From positions 215,492 through 279,491 of the forward strand of contig JAWLGZ010000006.1 of NCBI GenBank assembly GCA_041690635.1: a stretch of 64,000 nucleotides of DNA, given 5' to 3'. Positions 9,401-16,214 of this stretch are shown here, piece by piece. The position numbers and the translations under genes are program-made. A model generated the notes under the pieces. It did not search any database. It saw only the letters and a list, made by a program, of their open reading frames with translations, and was not told the origin of the DNA. Positions within the stretch are counted from its first letter, which is position 1. The number at the start of each line of letters is the position of its first letter. The stretch comes from JAWLGZ01 sp041690635. GTDB lineage: Bacteria > Pseudomonadota > Gammaproteobacteria > Thiohalomonadales > Thiohalomonadaceae.

Positions 9401-10396
9401 GTCGCGAGCCCCTGCAATCGGTGGACAATTGCGGAATCCCGTATTGTGAACAATCACGGGCATGGTGTTCTCGGTTCCAGCGACGATCTTAAAATTATCA
9501 ATAATGTGTTTGATAACAACGGGTTTGGGGGAACCGTTCATAATCATAACATCTATGTGGGCAAATCGGGTGGGTCGACGCAGGGGATCCGGGTCATCGG
9601 CAATCAATTGTCCCGCTCGGCCTTCGTCAACGGCATGTGTCAAGGTACCTCACTAGTTGTTCATGGACAGCACCGGGATATGCTGATTGCGGACAACTAC
9701 GTCCGGGAGGATGTTGGCAAGGCCCATCAGGGCTGCTGGGGGATCACCGTGGATAACGGTTACTCCACTCCGGAAGGGTTCAGGAATGTCACCCTTCGCG
9801 GTAACCGTGTGGAGAATGTCGGCAATGTGGGAATCGGGGTCACGGCCTGCGATAACTGCATGATCGAGAACAACGTGGTCATCAGCGAGCAGCCGTTCAA
9901 GGTCACCGCGATTGCAGTCCCAAATCGCAGCCGCAAGGCCGAAGACACTCCGTTGAATGCCGCAACTGTGCGGAACAACTCCATCCTGGTGAAGAGTGGA
10001 GACAGCACCGGCATCAGCGTCGGTGGTGAAGGGACCGGACATCGTGTGGTGAGCAATGCACTCCAGTATACGGGAACCGGTGCGTGGGCCTGCTTCAACC
10101 TGAACCTGCCGAGTTCCTCCTATGCGACCGTCGACAACAACCTGTGCAGCTACACCAGTGGCGAGTGGGAGCGTGGCAGCGGAGGACTGTCTAGCTGGAG
10201 AAGTGCGTCTGGATTTGATCTCAATTCCCTCTTTGCGGATCCCCAGTATCTGAGTCGGACCATACCCTACGATCTGCGTGCCGGTAGTGCGAGTTCGCCG
10301 ATGGTGGACAGGGGGCACCCTACCTTGAGCTCACCGACCGCTTTCGGGGGCGTTCCCAGGGATACCAACCCCGATATCGGAGCCCATGAACGGTAA
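6491..10396 (+). CDS. Giant multidomain lipoprotein: two Ig-like, two Calx-beta, C-terminal beta-helix
   Basis: A 1301-residue exported lipoprotein. ATG 6491 (GGAG eight bases upstream) gives signal peptide MKSFSALCLGLSLIAGLL with lipobox LVSGC. Residues ~40-370 are a helical region of unknown fold. Residues ~375-467 and ~474-566 are two near-identical putative Ig domains (both SFTPTASDPDG and SIVNRPAWA). Residues ~571-677 and ~680-790 are Calx-beta repeats (VPEEVG..., DDAIDEPNESF; DDGTVEPDQT). From ~795 to the end lies a right-handed beta-helix of the pectate-lyase-like type with many NN/GN turns, ending PDIGAHE. Beta-helix proteins of EPS loci bind, cleave or epimerise polysaccharide; no catalytic residues can be named. 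Cell-surface role in handling the exopolysaccharide is inference. Confidence 0.85.
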   Translation: MKSFSALCLGLSLIAGLLVSGCGGSGDAESTGADVQAVAQIFGGSVGDGPIIGATVVVRDVNGHVLLESESDAFANYSVKIKARGNQYPLTVTAGGGEDLVTGAPADFELLSIALLPSVKTVNLNPYSTLVVETASRMPGGVSSASLAEAAGFVIDRLNFGYDSALIPDPITSPIDSANIHYMVRVSEALGELFRRIHAAYGAAAGLSMEQVVDLLAADLVDGKLDGLGASGAEAQLAALANLMAGQISIESLRNELLVNGMNAEAAMDAAIQTCIGEQAPQTGLVPATEQLLENARVAVIAAQAVAPTAELEVLAGILGQLAPGMLPSEVAALLPQGEGARLSGAIIAVTQSGELAGLVNGIFSDGGIAPPAENGAPVISGTPATSIQAGETYSFTPTASDPDGHALTFSIVNRPAWATFSNATGTLAGTPSDGDAGVFADIRISVSDGQLSAVLPAFDITVTAKQQEPVPVNHAPEISGTPETTVQVGGVYSFTPTASDPDGDRLTFSIVNRPAWAAFSTTTGTLSGTPADGDAGVFAGIGISVSDGELSASLPAFEITVAEKQQEEPSTPVMSVADLTVPEEVGVAEVVLTLSEASTEDVSVEYATVDGSARSPYDYEAVSGRIVLVAGTTRGTVQIPIVDDAIDEPNESFSVRFYNVVNAELERDSTIITILDNDPEPTVAFASAGRSVFKDEGKVTVDVELSAASGMDVVVPYTVSGTAQSPADYQIAPASPLYIQAGDRSARLEVVLVDDGTVEPDQTIQLALGSPTYAGVGEPAEYLLTVMSRDNTSVQACNLDPIGTRGTTYYVCDCGTGAAAGCVVGNDANSGRDPSQPWRTFGKARSAFAGLAAGDTIAFCAGGSFTNTGGRWNNTNSTAQSPVILRSYDAPWGRGGEPMPLIRASAADVTGFDFSDGGRNIREQGYVIADLNLRGTGASHTGRGIFGYNVVDEVTLCRLTIDSFNLGVHVASPCNRWTIAESRIVNNHGHGVLGSSDDLKIINNVFDNNGFGGTVHNHNIYVGKSGGSTQGIRVIGNQLSRSAFVNGMCQGTSLVVHGQHRDMLIADNYVREDVGKAHQGCWGITVDNGYSTPEGFRNVTLRGNRVENVGNVGIGVTACDNCMIENNVVISEQPFKVTAIAVPNRSRKAEDTPLNAATVRNNSILVKSGDSTGISVGGEGTGHRVVSNALQYTGTGAWACFNLNLPSSSYATVDNNLCSYTSGEWERGSGGLSSWRSASGFDLNSLFADPQYLSRTIPYDLRAGSASSPMVDRGHPTLSSPTAFGGVPRDTNPDIGAHER

Positions 10397-10726
10397 CTCG
10401 GGTAGTCAGTAAATGCGGGAGCGCAGCCCGCGTGGAGTGCTTGCCGGGGCGGAGGGAACGAACCGCCCGCGCGGGCTCCACGCGGGAGTGGCGTTACAGA
10501 CTCCCGGCGAGTAGTGCCTCGCTACATAGCTCCCCCGCGCTCATCTCTTCGACATTGAACGCTCAAGACCACGTCCCAGCGTTCGCTCCCGCGGTTGCCT
10601 GCGTCGACCGAGACCCTGCCGTGAACCTCGTCTTCCTCGAATATCGGTGCGGGCTTCTTATTGTTTGCTAGTCTCTGATTAGTCTGCACAGGGTACGCGG
10701 CGGGGCCGGCGAGTGGAGTGATGTGG
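10397..10726. other. Gene-free interval between lipoprotein and WecG/TagA-STAS gene
   Basis: About 330 bases. It holds the inverted repeat listed separately at 10427-10486 and otherwise no gene-like frame; frames around 10432-10671 are low-complexity with no motif or ribosome site. The 3' end carries GGAG at 10715-10718, the ribosome site for the next gene. I see no clear sigma-70 or sigma-54 promoter. Confidence 0.4.
10427..10486. repeat. Inverted repeat, possible transcript-end hairpin
   Basis: Arms CCCGCGTGGAG (10427-10437) and CTCCACGCGGG (10476-10486) are perfect 11-bp complements around a 38-base GC-rich loop. It lies 30 bases after the lipoprotein stop and has no T-run, so it could be a mRNA 3'-end stabiliser or a REP-like element rather than an intrinsic terminator. 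It differs in sequence from the REP-like family of the housekeeping region. Confidence 0.6.
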
Positions 10727-11959
10727 ATGAAGGGAGGCGGAAGCAGGGAGAGGGTCGCCGCTGCCGGTGTGGGTGCGGAGGGCATGTACAGTGCACCCGG
10801 CGCATGCGTCTCCCCACCGGCGCTTGAGGCCGGCACTGACAATACGGTGCTCCCCCGGGACGATTTCGACCGCGATGTATGGTGTGTTCTCGGTCTGCCT
10901 TTCGATGCCATCGATACGACCGCCGCGGTCGCCAGGATACGTGAGTCGGTAGAACGGAGACGGCCTCTGTTTCTCTCCACCCCGAACCTGAATTTCGTCA
11001 TCTCCAGCCGTCGAAGCGCCTGTTTTCGCGAATCAGTGGTTGAAAGTGAGCTGAGTCTTGCTGATGGGATGCCCATCGTCTGGGTTTCCCGGATCCTTGG
11101 GGTGCCACTGTCGGAGCGGGTGTCAGGCTCGGGCGTGATGGAGGCGTTACGGCAGTCAGGCAGTTCCGGTGGCGGAGAAATCCGGGTGTTTTTTTTCGGG
11201 GGCGAGGAGGGGCGCGCAGAACAGGCGTGCGTGAGGGTTGCCGCAGAGCAGGGTGGATTGTCGTGCGTCGGCCACCTGTTTCCCGGGTTCGGGAGTGTCG
11301 ACGAAATGAGCCGGGAAGAGTTGCTCGGAACGGTCAACGCGAGCGACAGCGATTTCGTCGTTGTCGCGCTCGGTGCGGAAAAGGGCCAAGCGTGGATTAT
11401 GCGTAACCGGGCGATGCTCCGTGCTCCGGTGATTGCGCACCTGGGCGCCGTGGTTAACTTCGTGGCGGGTGGTGTGCGACGCGCACCGGAGTTGTTTCAA
11501 CGGCTCGGGCTTGAGTGGCTCTGGCGTATCAAGGAGGAGCCGGCGCTGTGGCGCAGGTACTGGCGCGATGCGCGCGCATTTTTACGAATCGTGGTCACCC
11601 GTGTCATTCCCTATGCGGTATGGCTGCGCCTGTTCGGGGGGGCTGGCGGTACCCCTGAGCGGGAACCGGCGGTGACACTGTCGCGCATCCCCGCCGGCGT
11701 GGTAGTCACGCTTGACGGGAGGATAACGGCAGTGAATCGCGACAGTGTCCGGGAGACCTTCCGTACGCTGGCGGATGAAGCTGGGGACGTCACCATCGAC
11801 ATGTCCGGGGTGGAGTATGTGGATGCGGCGTTTCTTGGACTTCTGTTGTTGTTGCGTAAGCACATCGTGAGGGGCGGGGGACGTCTTTCGGTAATCGCGC
11901 CGTCGGCAAGGTTGAGACGCCTGTTCGTCTGGAATTCAGTCGAATACCTGCTGTCGTAA
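10727..11959 (+). CDS. WecG/TagA/CpsF glycosyltransferase fused to a C-terminal STAS domain
   Basis: A 410-residue protein. After ~50 low-complexity residues comes a complete GT26 domain: LGLPFDAIDT, LSTPNLNFV, LADGMPIVW (Asp113, the catalytic-position acid), SERVSGSGVMEAL, VFFFGGEEGRAEQA and the closing GLEWLWRIKEEPALWRRY. GT26 enzymes transfer UDP-activated ManNAcA, ManNAc or similar to undecaprenyl-linked sugars. Residues ~319-410 form a STAS-like domain (VVVTLDGRI, VTIDMSGVEYVDAAFLGLLLL). The usual phosphorylatable Ser/Thr of STAS domains is replaced (DAAFLG). ATG 10727 is chosen for GGAG eight bases upstream; GTG 10718 and ATG 10721 are alternatives. The fusion is firm; its regulatory meaning is inferred. 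Confidence 0.88.
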   Translation: MKGGGSRERVAAAGVGAEGMYSAPGACVSPPALEAGTDNTVLPRDDFDRDVWCVLGLPFDAIDTTAAVARIRESVERRRPLFLSTPNLNFVISSRRSACFRESVVESELSLADGMPIVWVSRILGVPLSERVSGSGVMEALRQSGSSGGGEIRVFFFGGEEGRAEQACVRVAAEQGGLSCVGHLFPGFGSVDEMSREELLGTVNASDSDFVVVALGAEKGQAWIMRNRAMLRAPVIAHLGAVVNFVAGGVRRAPELFQRLGLEWLWRIKEEPALWRRYWRDARAFLRIVVTRVIPYAVWLRLFGGAGGTPEREPAVTLSRIPAGVVVTLDGRITAVNRDSVRETFRTLADEAGDVTIDMSGVEYVDAAFLGLLLLLRKHIVRGGGRLSVIAPSARLRRLFVWNSVEYLLS

Positions 11960-11999
11960 GCGTCAGGTGTGAGACACCCCTTGAAAGGAATCTTCTGCG

Positions 12000-13562
12000 A
12001 TGAGTCATGCCGCGGAGCAGGGAAGCCGTACGATTTCGACAGGGATTCTCCTGGGGGCCGGGGTCGTTTTGGCATTGGTTGCATTCCGGGGTGGTCTGGA
12101 GAACCTGGCCGTCCGCTGGGCCAATGAAGAGGAGTACGGGCACGGATTCTTTATCCCTCTGATTGCGGGCTGGCTTCTCTGGCAGCGCCGTGCCGCGGTG
12201 GTCGCCAGTTTCGGGCCTCCGGCCTGGAGTGGCAGTGTGCTGGTCGGGCTCTCTGCGGTCATGCTGGTCATTGGTGAGCTGAGTGCCATTTTTCTGCTGA
12301 TTCAGCTGGGATTCGTTGTTGCATTGGCGGGGATCGTGATCGCGGTGGGCGGGACCTCTCTGCTACGGGTTGTCATCATCCCGCTGACATTCCTGATCTT
12401 TGCCATTCCCCTGCCATACGTCATCGACTCGGCATTATCGTGGCGCCTGCAACTCCTGTCGTCAGAACTAGGCGTGTTCCTGTTACGGAGCGCGAATGTC
12501 TCGGTGTACCTAGCCGGTAATGTCATCGACCTCGGAAGCTACAAGCTCCAGGTGGTGGAGGCCTGTAGCGGTCTGCGCTATCTGTATCCGTTCCTCAGTC
12601 TCGGCTTTCTGGCTGCGTACCTGTTTCGCGCACCGCTTTGGCAACGGGTGGTTGTCTTCCTCTCGACAATTCCGATCACCATCGCGATGAACAGCGCTCG
12701 TATCGCCTTTATCGGCTTGATGGCGGAGCGTGGGGGAGGAAGCGTTGCGGACGGATTTCTTCACTTCTTCGAGGGCTGGGTGGTGTTCATGGCCTGCGCG
12801 CTGCTGCTCGCGGCTGAGATGTGGCTGCTCAACCGGTTTGTTCAGCGCAGAAGCTGGGCAGATGCGTTCGGTCTGCCGGCGGTTCTGCCTGAGCGGGGCG
12901 GTGCCCGTTTGGTGGGCACGCGTTACGGAACACTGTCTGTGGCGGCGTTGCTGCTGGTTGGGGCGGCAACCCTGGCGCATCTGATCCCCTCCAGGGAGGA
13001 ACTGTCGCCGCCACGAGCGCAGTTCGTCAACTTCCCGCAGCAGCTGGGTGGCTGGCGGGCATCCGACGCCTACCTGGACCTCGAGATTGAGCGTCATCTC
13101 GGCATGGATGACTACATCCTCGCGGACTACCGTGCCGAGTCCGGGGAAACGGTGAACTTCTACGTTGCCTACTACCGCTCACAACGCAAGGGGGTTTCTC
13201 CGCACTCGCCGCGTGTGTGCATCCCCGGTGGCGGGTGGATGATCGCCGAACTGGATCGAGGTGAATTGGCGGTGGTTTCGGGGGAGGCGCCGTTCCCGGT
13301 GAATCGGGCGGTGATCGAGTTGGGTGAGCACAAACAGCTTGTCTACTACTGGTTCGAGGAACGGGGGCGACGAATCGCGAATGAGTACAGGAAGAAATGG
13401 AACCTGCTGGTCGACTCCATCTTGGAGAATCGCAGTGACGGTGCCCTGGTAAGGCTGACAACCCCTGTCATGCAGGGAGAGTCGATTGTGGATGCCAATG
13501 CCAGGCTGCAGTCGTTCATGCAACTCGTCGTTCCTCAACTCAACGGCTTCGTGCCGAATTGA
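12000..13562 (+). CDS. xrtD: Exosortase fused to EpsI domain (XrtD-like)
   Basis: A 520-residue inner-membrane protein. The exosortase half (~1-290) has about eight hydrophobic helices and the three catalytic positions: Cys189 in VEACSGLRYLY, Arg234 in NSARIAF and His255 in GFLHFFEGW. Residues ~310-520 are an EpsI (DUF3485) domain with HSPRVCIPGGGW. Exosortases cleave and anchor proteins carrying a C-terminal PEP-CTERM-like signal during export. The fused layout and the GFLHFFEGW region resemble the VPLPA-CTERM exosortase type (XrtD), though some XrtA-type proteins are also fused. ATG 12000 follows AAGGAA at 11983-11989 by about ten bases. No PEP-CTERM or VPLPA-CTERM substrate is encoded in the window. 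Exosortase call 0.95; subtype ~0.6. Confidence 0.9.
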   Translation: MSHAAEQGSRTISTGILLGAGVVLALVAFRGGLENLAVRWANEEEYGHGFFIPLIAGWLLWQRRAAVVASFGPPAWSGSVLVGLSAVMLVIGELSAIFLLIQLGFVVALAGIVIAVGGTSLLRVVIIPLTFLIFAIPLPYVIDSALSWRLQLLSSELGVFLLRSANVSVYLAGNVIDLGSYKLQVVEACSGLRYLYPFLSLGFLAAYLFRAPLWQRVVVFLSTIPITIAMNSARIAFIGLMAERGGGSVADGFLHFFEGWVVFMACALLLAAEMWLLNRFVQRRSWADAFGLPAVLPERGGARLVGTRYGTLSVAALLLVGAATLAHLIPSREELSPPRAQFVNFPQQLGGWRASDAYLDLEIERHLGMDDYILADYRAESGETVNFYVAYYRSQRKGVSPHSPRVCIPGGGWMIAELDRGELAVVSGEAPFPVNRAVIELGEHKQLVYYWFEERGRRIANEYRKKWNLLVDSILENRSDGALVRLTTPVMQGESIVDANARLQSFMQLVVPQLNGFVPN

Positions 13563-13600
13563 TGCCGATCCAAGAATATCAATGGAAGGGAGGTGCCGTG

Positions 13601-16042
13601 ATGGAGGACAGCAAATCGGGAAAGGCGTGTCCCAGGGGGACGGGACTGTTTCTGGCCTTGGTCGTCGTTGCTGCATTCGCGTCCGGCTGCTCCTCTCCGG
13701 CCGACAAGGCACGGGAGTTCTATGACAGGGGTAACTCGCTGTTCGAGAGGGGGGAGTATGCCAAGGCGGTACTCGAGTATCGCAATGCCCTGCAAGTAAA
13801 GGGAGATATGGTGCGGGCATGGTATGCGCTCGCCCAGGTCTATGAGAAGCAGGGGCAATGGGACCGGGTGTTCAGCACCTTGAAGCGGGTGCTCGACCTG
13901 GATGCCAATCACGTCGGCGCACAGGTCACCCTTGGCAAGCTCTTTCTGGCGGCGGGGCAGATCGACGCGGCGCTCGAGTACAGCAATTCGACACTGAAAT
14001 TGAGTCCAGAGGCACCTGAGGTGTTGGCGTTCAGGGCGGCGGTACTCTACGGATTGGAAGATCGGGTGGGGGCGGCAGAAGTCGCAAAGGCTGCGCTGTT
14101 GCGGGACCCGGAGAATGTGGATGCCCTGATTGTCCTGTCTACCGAACGCATTGCTTCAGGTGCTCCCGGGGAGGCGATCGCCTATCTGGATCGCGGGTTG
14201 AGGGTGCATGCCAGCAATGTGGCACTCATGCTCATTAAGATCCAGGCGCTGGACGAACTGGATGAAACGGAGGAGGCCGAGGCGATCTACGGCCGCCTTA
14301 TCCGGCTTTATCCCCAGGAGCGTGGATTCAGGCAGCGCTTGGCGCGTCATCACCTGGAGCGCGGCCGTGTGGATAGAGCCGAAATGGTATACCGCGGCAT
14401 CGTGGAAGAGAGCCCCGATGACGTGGAGGCCCGCCTTGACCTCATCCGTTTCCTGAAGGCACACCAGGGGGATGACACGGCGGAAAAGCAGCTCAGGGCC
14501 TACATCGAGAAGGCACCCGACGAACGCAGGCTCTCCATCCTCCTGGCAGAACTCTATTCATCGGTCGGCAAGGAGGCTGAGGCCAGGGAGGTCTATCACG
14601 GTTTGATTGCCACGGACAGTGTGGGCAGCAGTGGCCTTGCGGCGCGCAGCCGTCTCGCCGCCATGGAGGTCACGGCGGGGGAGAAGGGACGGGCAAGCGC
14701 CCTGATTGGCGAAGTGCTGGCGATCGATGCCCGAAATATTGACGCGCTCATGCTGCGTGCGCACATGGCAATCGAGGATCTGGAACTGGGCGCGGCTATC
14801 GGCGATCTCCGCACGGTTCTGCGAGAGCAGCCGGGAGCGGCTCCGGCCATGGTGCTATTGGGCAAGGCGCACGAACTGGGCGGTGAATTGGCGCTCGCCG
14901 GTGATCAGTACCGGCGTGCGTTTATCAATAGTGCCGGGGATCCAGCCATCGGCACGGCCTACGTGGACTTCCTCCGAAGGCAAGGGAATGCGGCGACCGC
15001 GGAAGAGATACTGCTCCAGTTGCTGACGGGCACCCCGGGTTATCTACCGGCGCTGGAGGCGCTAGCCCACGTGCGGATTGAGCTCAGTGACTGGGTCGGT
15101 GCGGAACAGGTGGCCGAACAGATACGCCAGCTTGGGGATCAGAACAGGATTTCAAGCCAGTTGTTGGGCGCTGTCTACGCTGCGCAGAAGAGGGCCGCCG
15201 ACAGCATTGCTGCATTCAGGGATGCCTACGATACGGCCCCAACCGCGGTGCAACCAATGGTCTCGCTTGTCGGCGCCTATGTGCGTGCAGGAAAGCACGC
15301 TGAAGCTCAAAACTTTCTGAAAACGGTGCTCACCGCCAACCCGCGGAATCCCCTTGCGGGCATCCTGTTGAGCCGGCTTTACCTCCTTAATGGTGACCTT
15401 GACAGTGCCCGTCGGCACTTACATACCTTTGTCGAGCAGGATCCGCGTAACGCGGCAGGGTACCTCGAGCTGGCAGGAATCCATGCGAGGGACAGCCAAC
15501 TGGAAAAGGCGCAGGCGGTGATCGAGCAGGGTCTGCGTCAGTTGCCCGAGGAGTTCGGATTGCGGCTGATGCAGGCCTCGTTGAACGAGCAGTCCGGGAA
15601 CTTCGAAGTGGCGATTCGGCAGTATGAGGCGCTGTATCTGGAGCACCCGAACGCTGACATCATCGTGAACAACCTGGCCAGTCTGCTCTCGGACCACGGT
15701 CGTGGCGCCGAGGAGCATCGGCGTGCCGTGCGGCTCGCATCACGCTTCAAGGGAAGCAAGATTCCCCACTATCAGGACACGCTGGGGTGGGCTTACGTCA
15801 GGGCGGGAAGAGTGGAGGAGGCCCTGCCACTGCTGAAGGCAGCTGTAGCAGAGAATCCGGATATCCTGATTTTCCGTTACCACCTCGGCATGGCTTATCA
15901 GGCGGCACAACGATCTGAGGATGCACGAAGAGAACTGGAGAGTGTTCTGGTGCATGCTGCTGGCGATGCCCCTATTTATGCAGACAAGATTGAGGCGGCA
16001 TTGGTTGAACTGTCCTCTGAGGAGGTGTCGGGTGCCCCATAA
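13601..16042 (+). CDS. TPR-repeat lipoprotein of the exosortase/EPS system (PrsT-like)
   Basis: An 813-residue protein made almost entirely of tetratricopeptide repeats after a lipoprotein signal peptide (ALVVVAAFASGC, lipobox ASGC). The first repeats read ADKAREFYDRGNSLFERGEY and the TPR pattern (A at 8, G/A at 20, P at 32) continues to the C-terminus. Large TPR lipoproteins next to exosortase genes (PEP-CTERM TPR lipoproteins, PrsT) are a known partner family thought to help polysaccharide polymerisation or export at the periplasmic face. ATG 13601 has GGGAGG seven bases upstream, much better than the TTG/ATG at 13559-13562 that overlap the exosortase stop. Family firm, exact role unknown. 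Confidence 0.88.
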   Translation: MEDSKSGKACPRGTGLFLALVVVAAFASGCSSPADKAREFYDRGNSLFERGEYAKAVLEYRNALQVKGDMVRAWYALAQVYEKQGQWDRVFSTLKRVLDLDANHVGAQVTLGKLFLAAGQIDAALEYSNSTLKLSPEAPEVLAFRAAVLYGLEDRVGAAEVAKAALLRDPENVDALIVLSTERIASGAPGEAIAYLDRGLRVHASNVALMLIKIQALDELDETEEAEAIYGRLIRLYPQERGFRQRLARHHLERGRVDRAEMVYRGIVEESPDDVEARLDLIRFLKAHQGDDTAEKQLRAYIEKAPDERRLSILLAELYSSVGKEAEAREVYHGLIATDSVGSSGLAARSRLAAMEVTAGEKGRASALIGEVLAIDARNIDALMLRAHMAIEDLELGAAIGDLRTVLREQPGAAPAMVLLGKAHELGGELALAGDQYRRAFINSAGDPAIGTAYVDFLRRQGNAATAEEILLQLLTGTPGYLPALEALAHVRIELSDWVGAEQVAEQIRQLGDQNRISSQLLGAVYAAQKRAADSIAAFRDAYDTAPTAVQPMVSLVGAYVRAGKHAEAQNFLKTVLTANPRNPLAGILLSRLYLLNGDLDSARRHLHTFVEQDPRNAAGYLELAGIHARDSQLEKAQAVIEQGLRQLPEEFGLRLMQASLNEQSGNFEVAIRQYEALYLEHPNADIIVNNLASLLSDHGRGAEEHRRAVRLASRFKGSKIPHYQDTLGWAYVRAGRVEEALPLLKAAVAENPDILIFRYHLGMAYQAAQRSEDARRELESVLVHAAGDAPIYADKIEAALVELSSEEVSGAP

Positions 16043-16214
16043 GTGGGATATATACCCGGAAAATAGCGCGGTTCTATTGACAGTAACAAATGGGGGGCTG
16101 GTGCTCGGAGGCTGGTTGGTGGCGGTATTAATGCCGGGGAGTGATATCCATTGAGGTGCGCTCTCAAAGAGTAGTTACCAATATGGTTGACGTAAGAGAA
16201 GGGAGTCTCTATTA
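16043..16214 (+). other. Intergenic spacer
   Basis: 172 AT-richer bases. A TTGACA occurs at 16077-16082 but has no acceptable -10 element at the right spacing. GGGAG at 16201-16205 is the ribosome site of the next gene. No gene, repeat or terminator is evident. Confidence 0.35.

Noticed and set aside
8498..9643. 381-codon minus-strand frame inside the giant lipoprotein gene
   Set aside because: No motif, no ribosome site, and wholly inside a convincing sense gene.
16077..16105. Sigma-70 promoter at TTGACA before the phosphoethanolamine transferase gene
   Set aside because: The hexamer 17 bases downstream (GGTGCT) does not resemble a -10 element.
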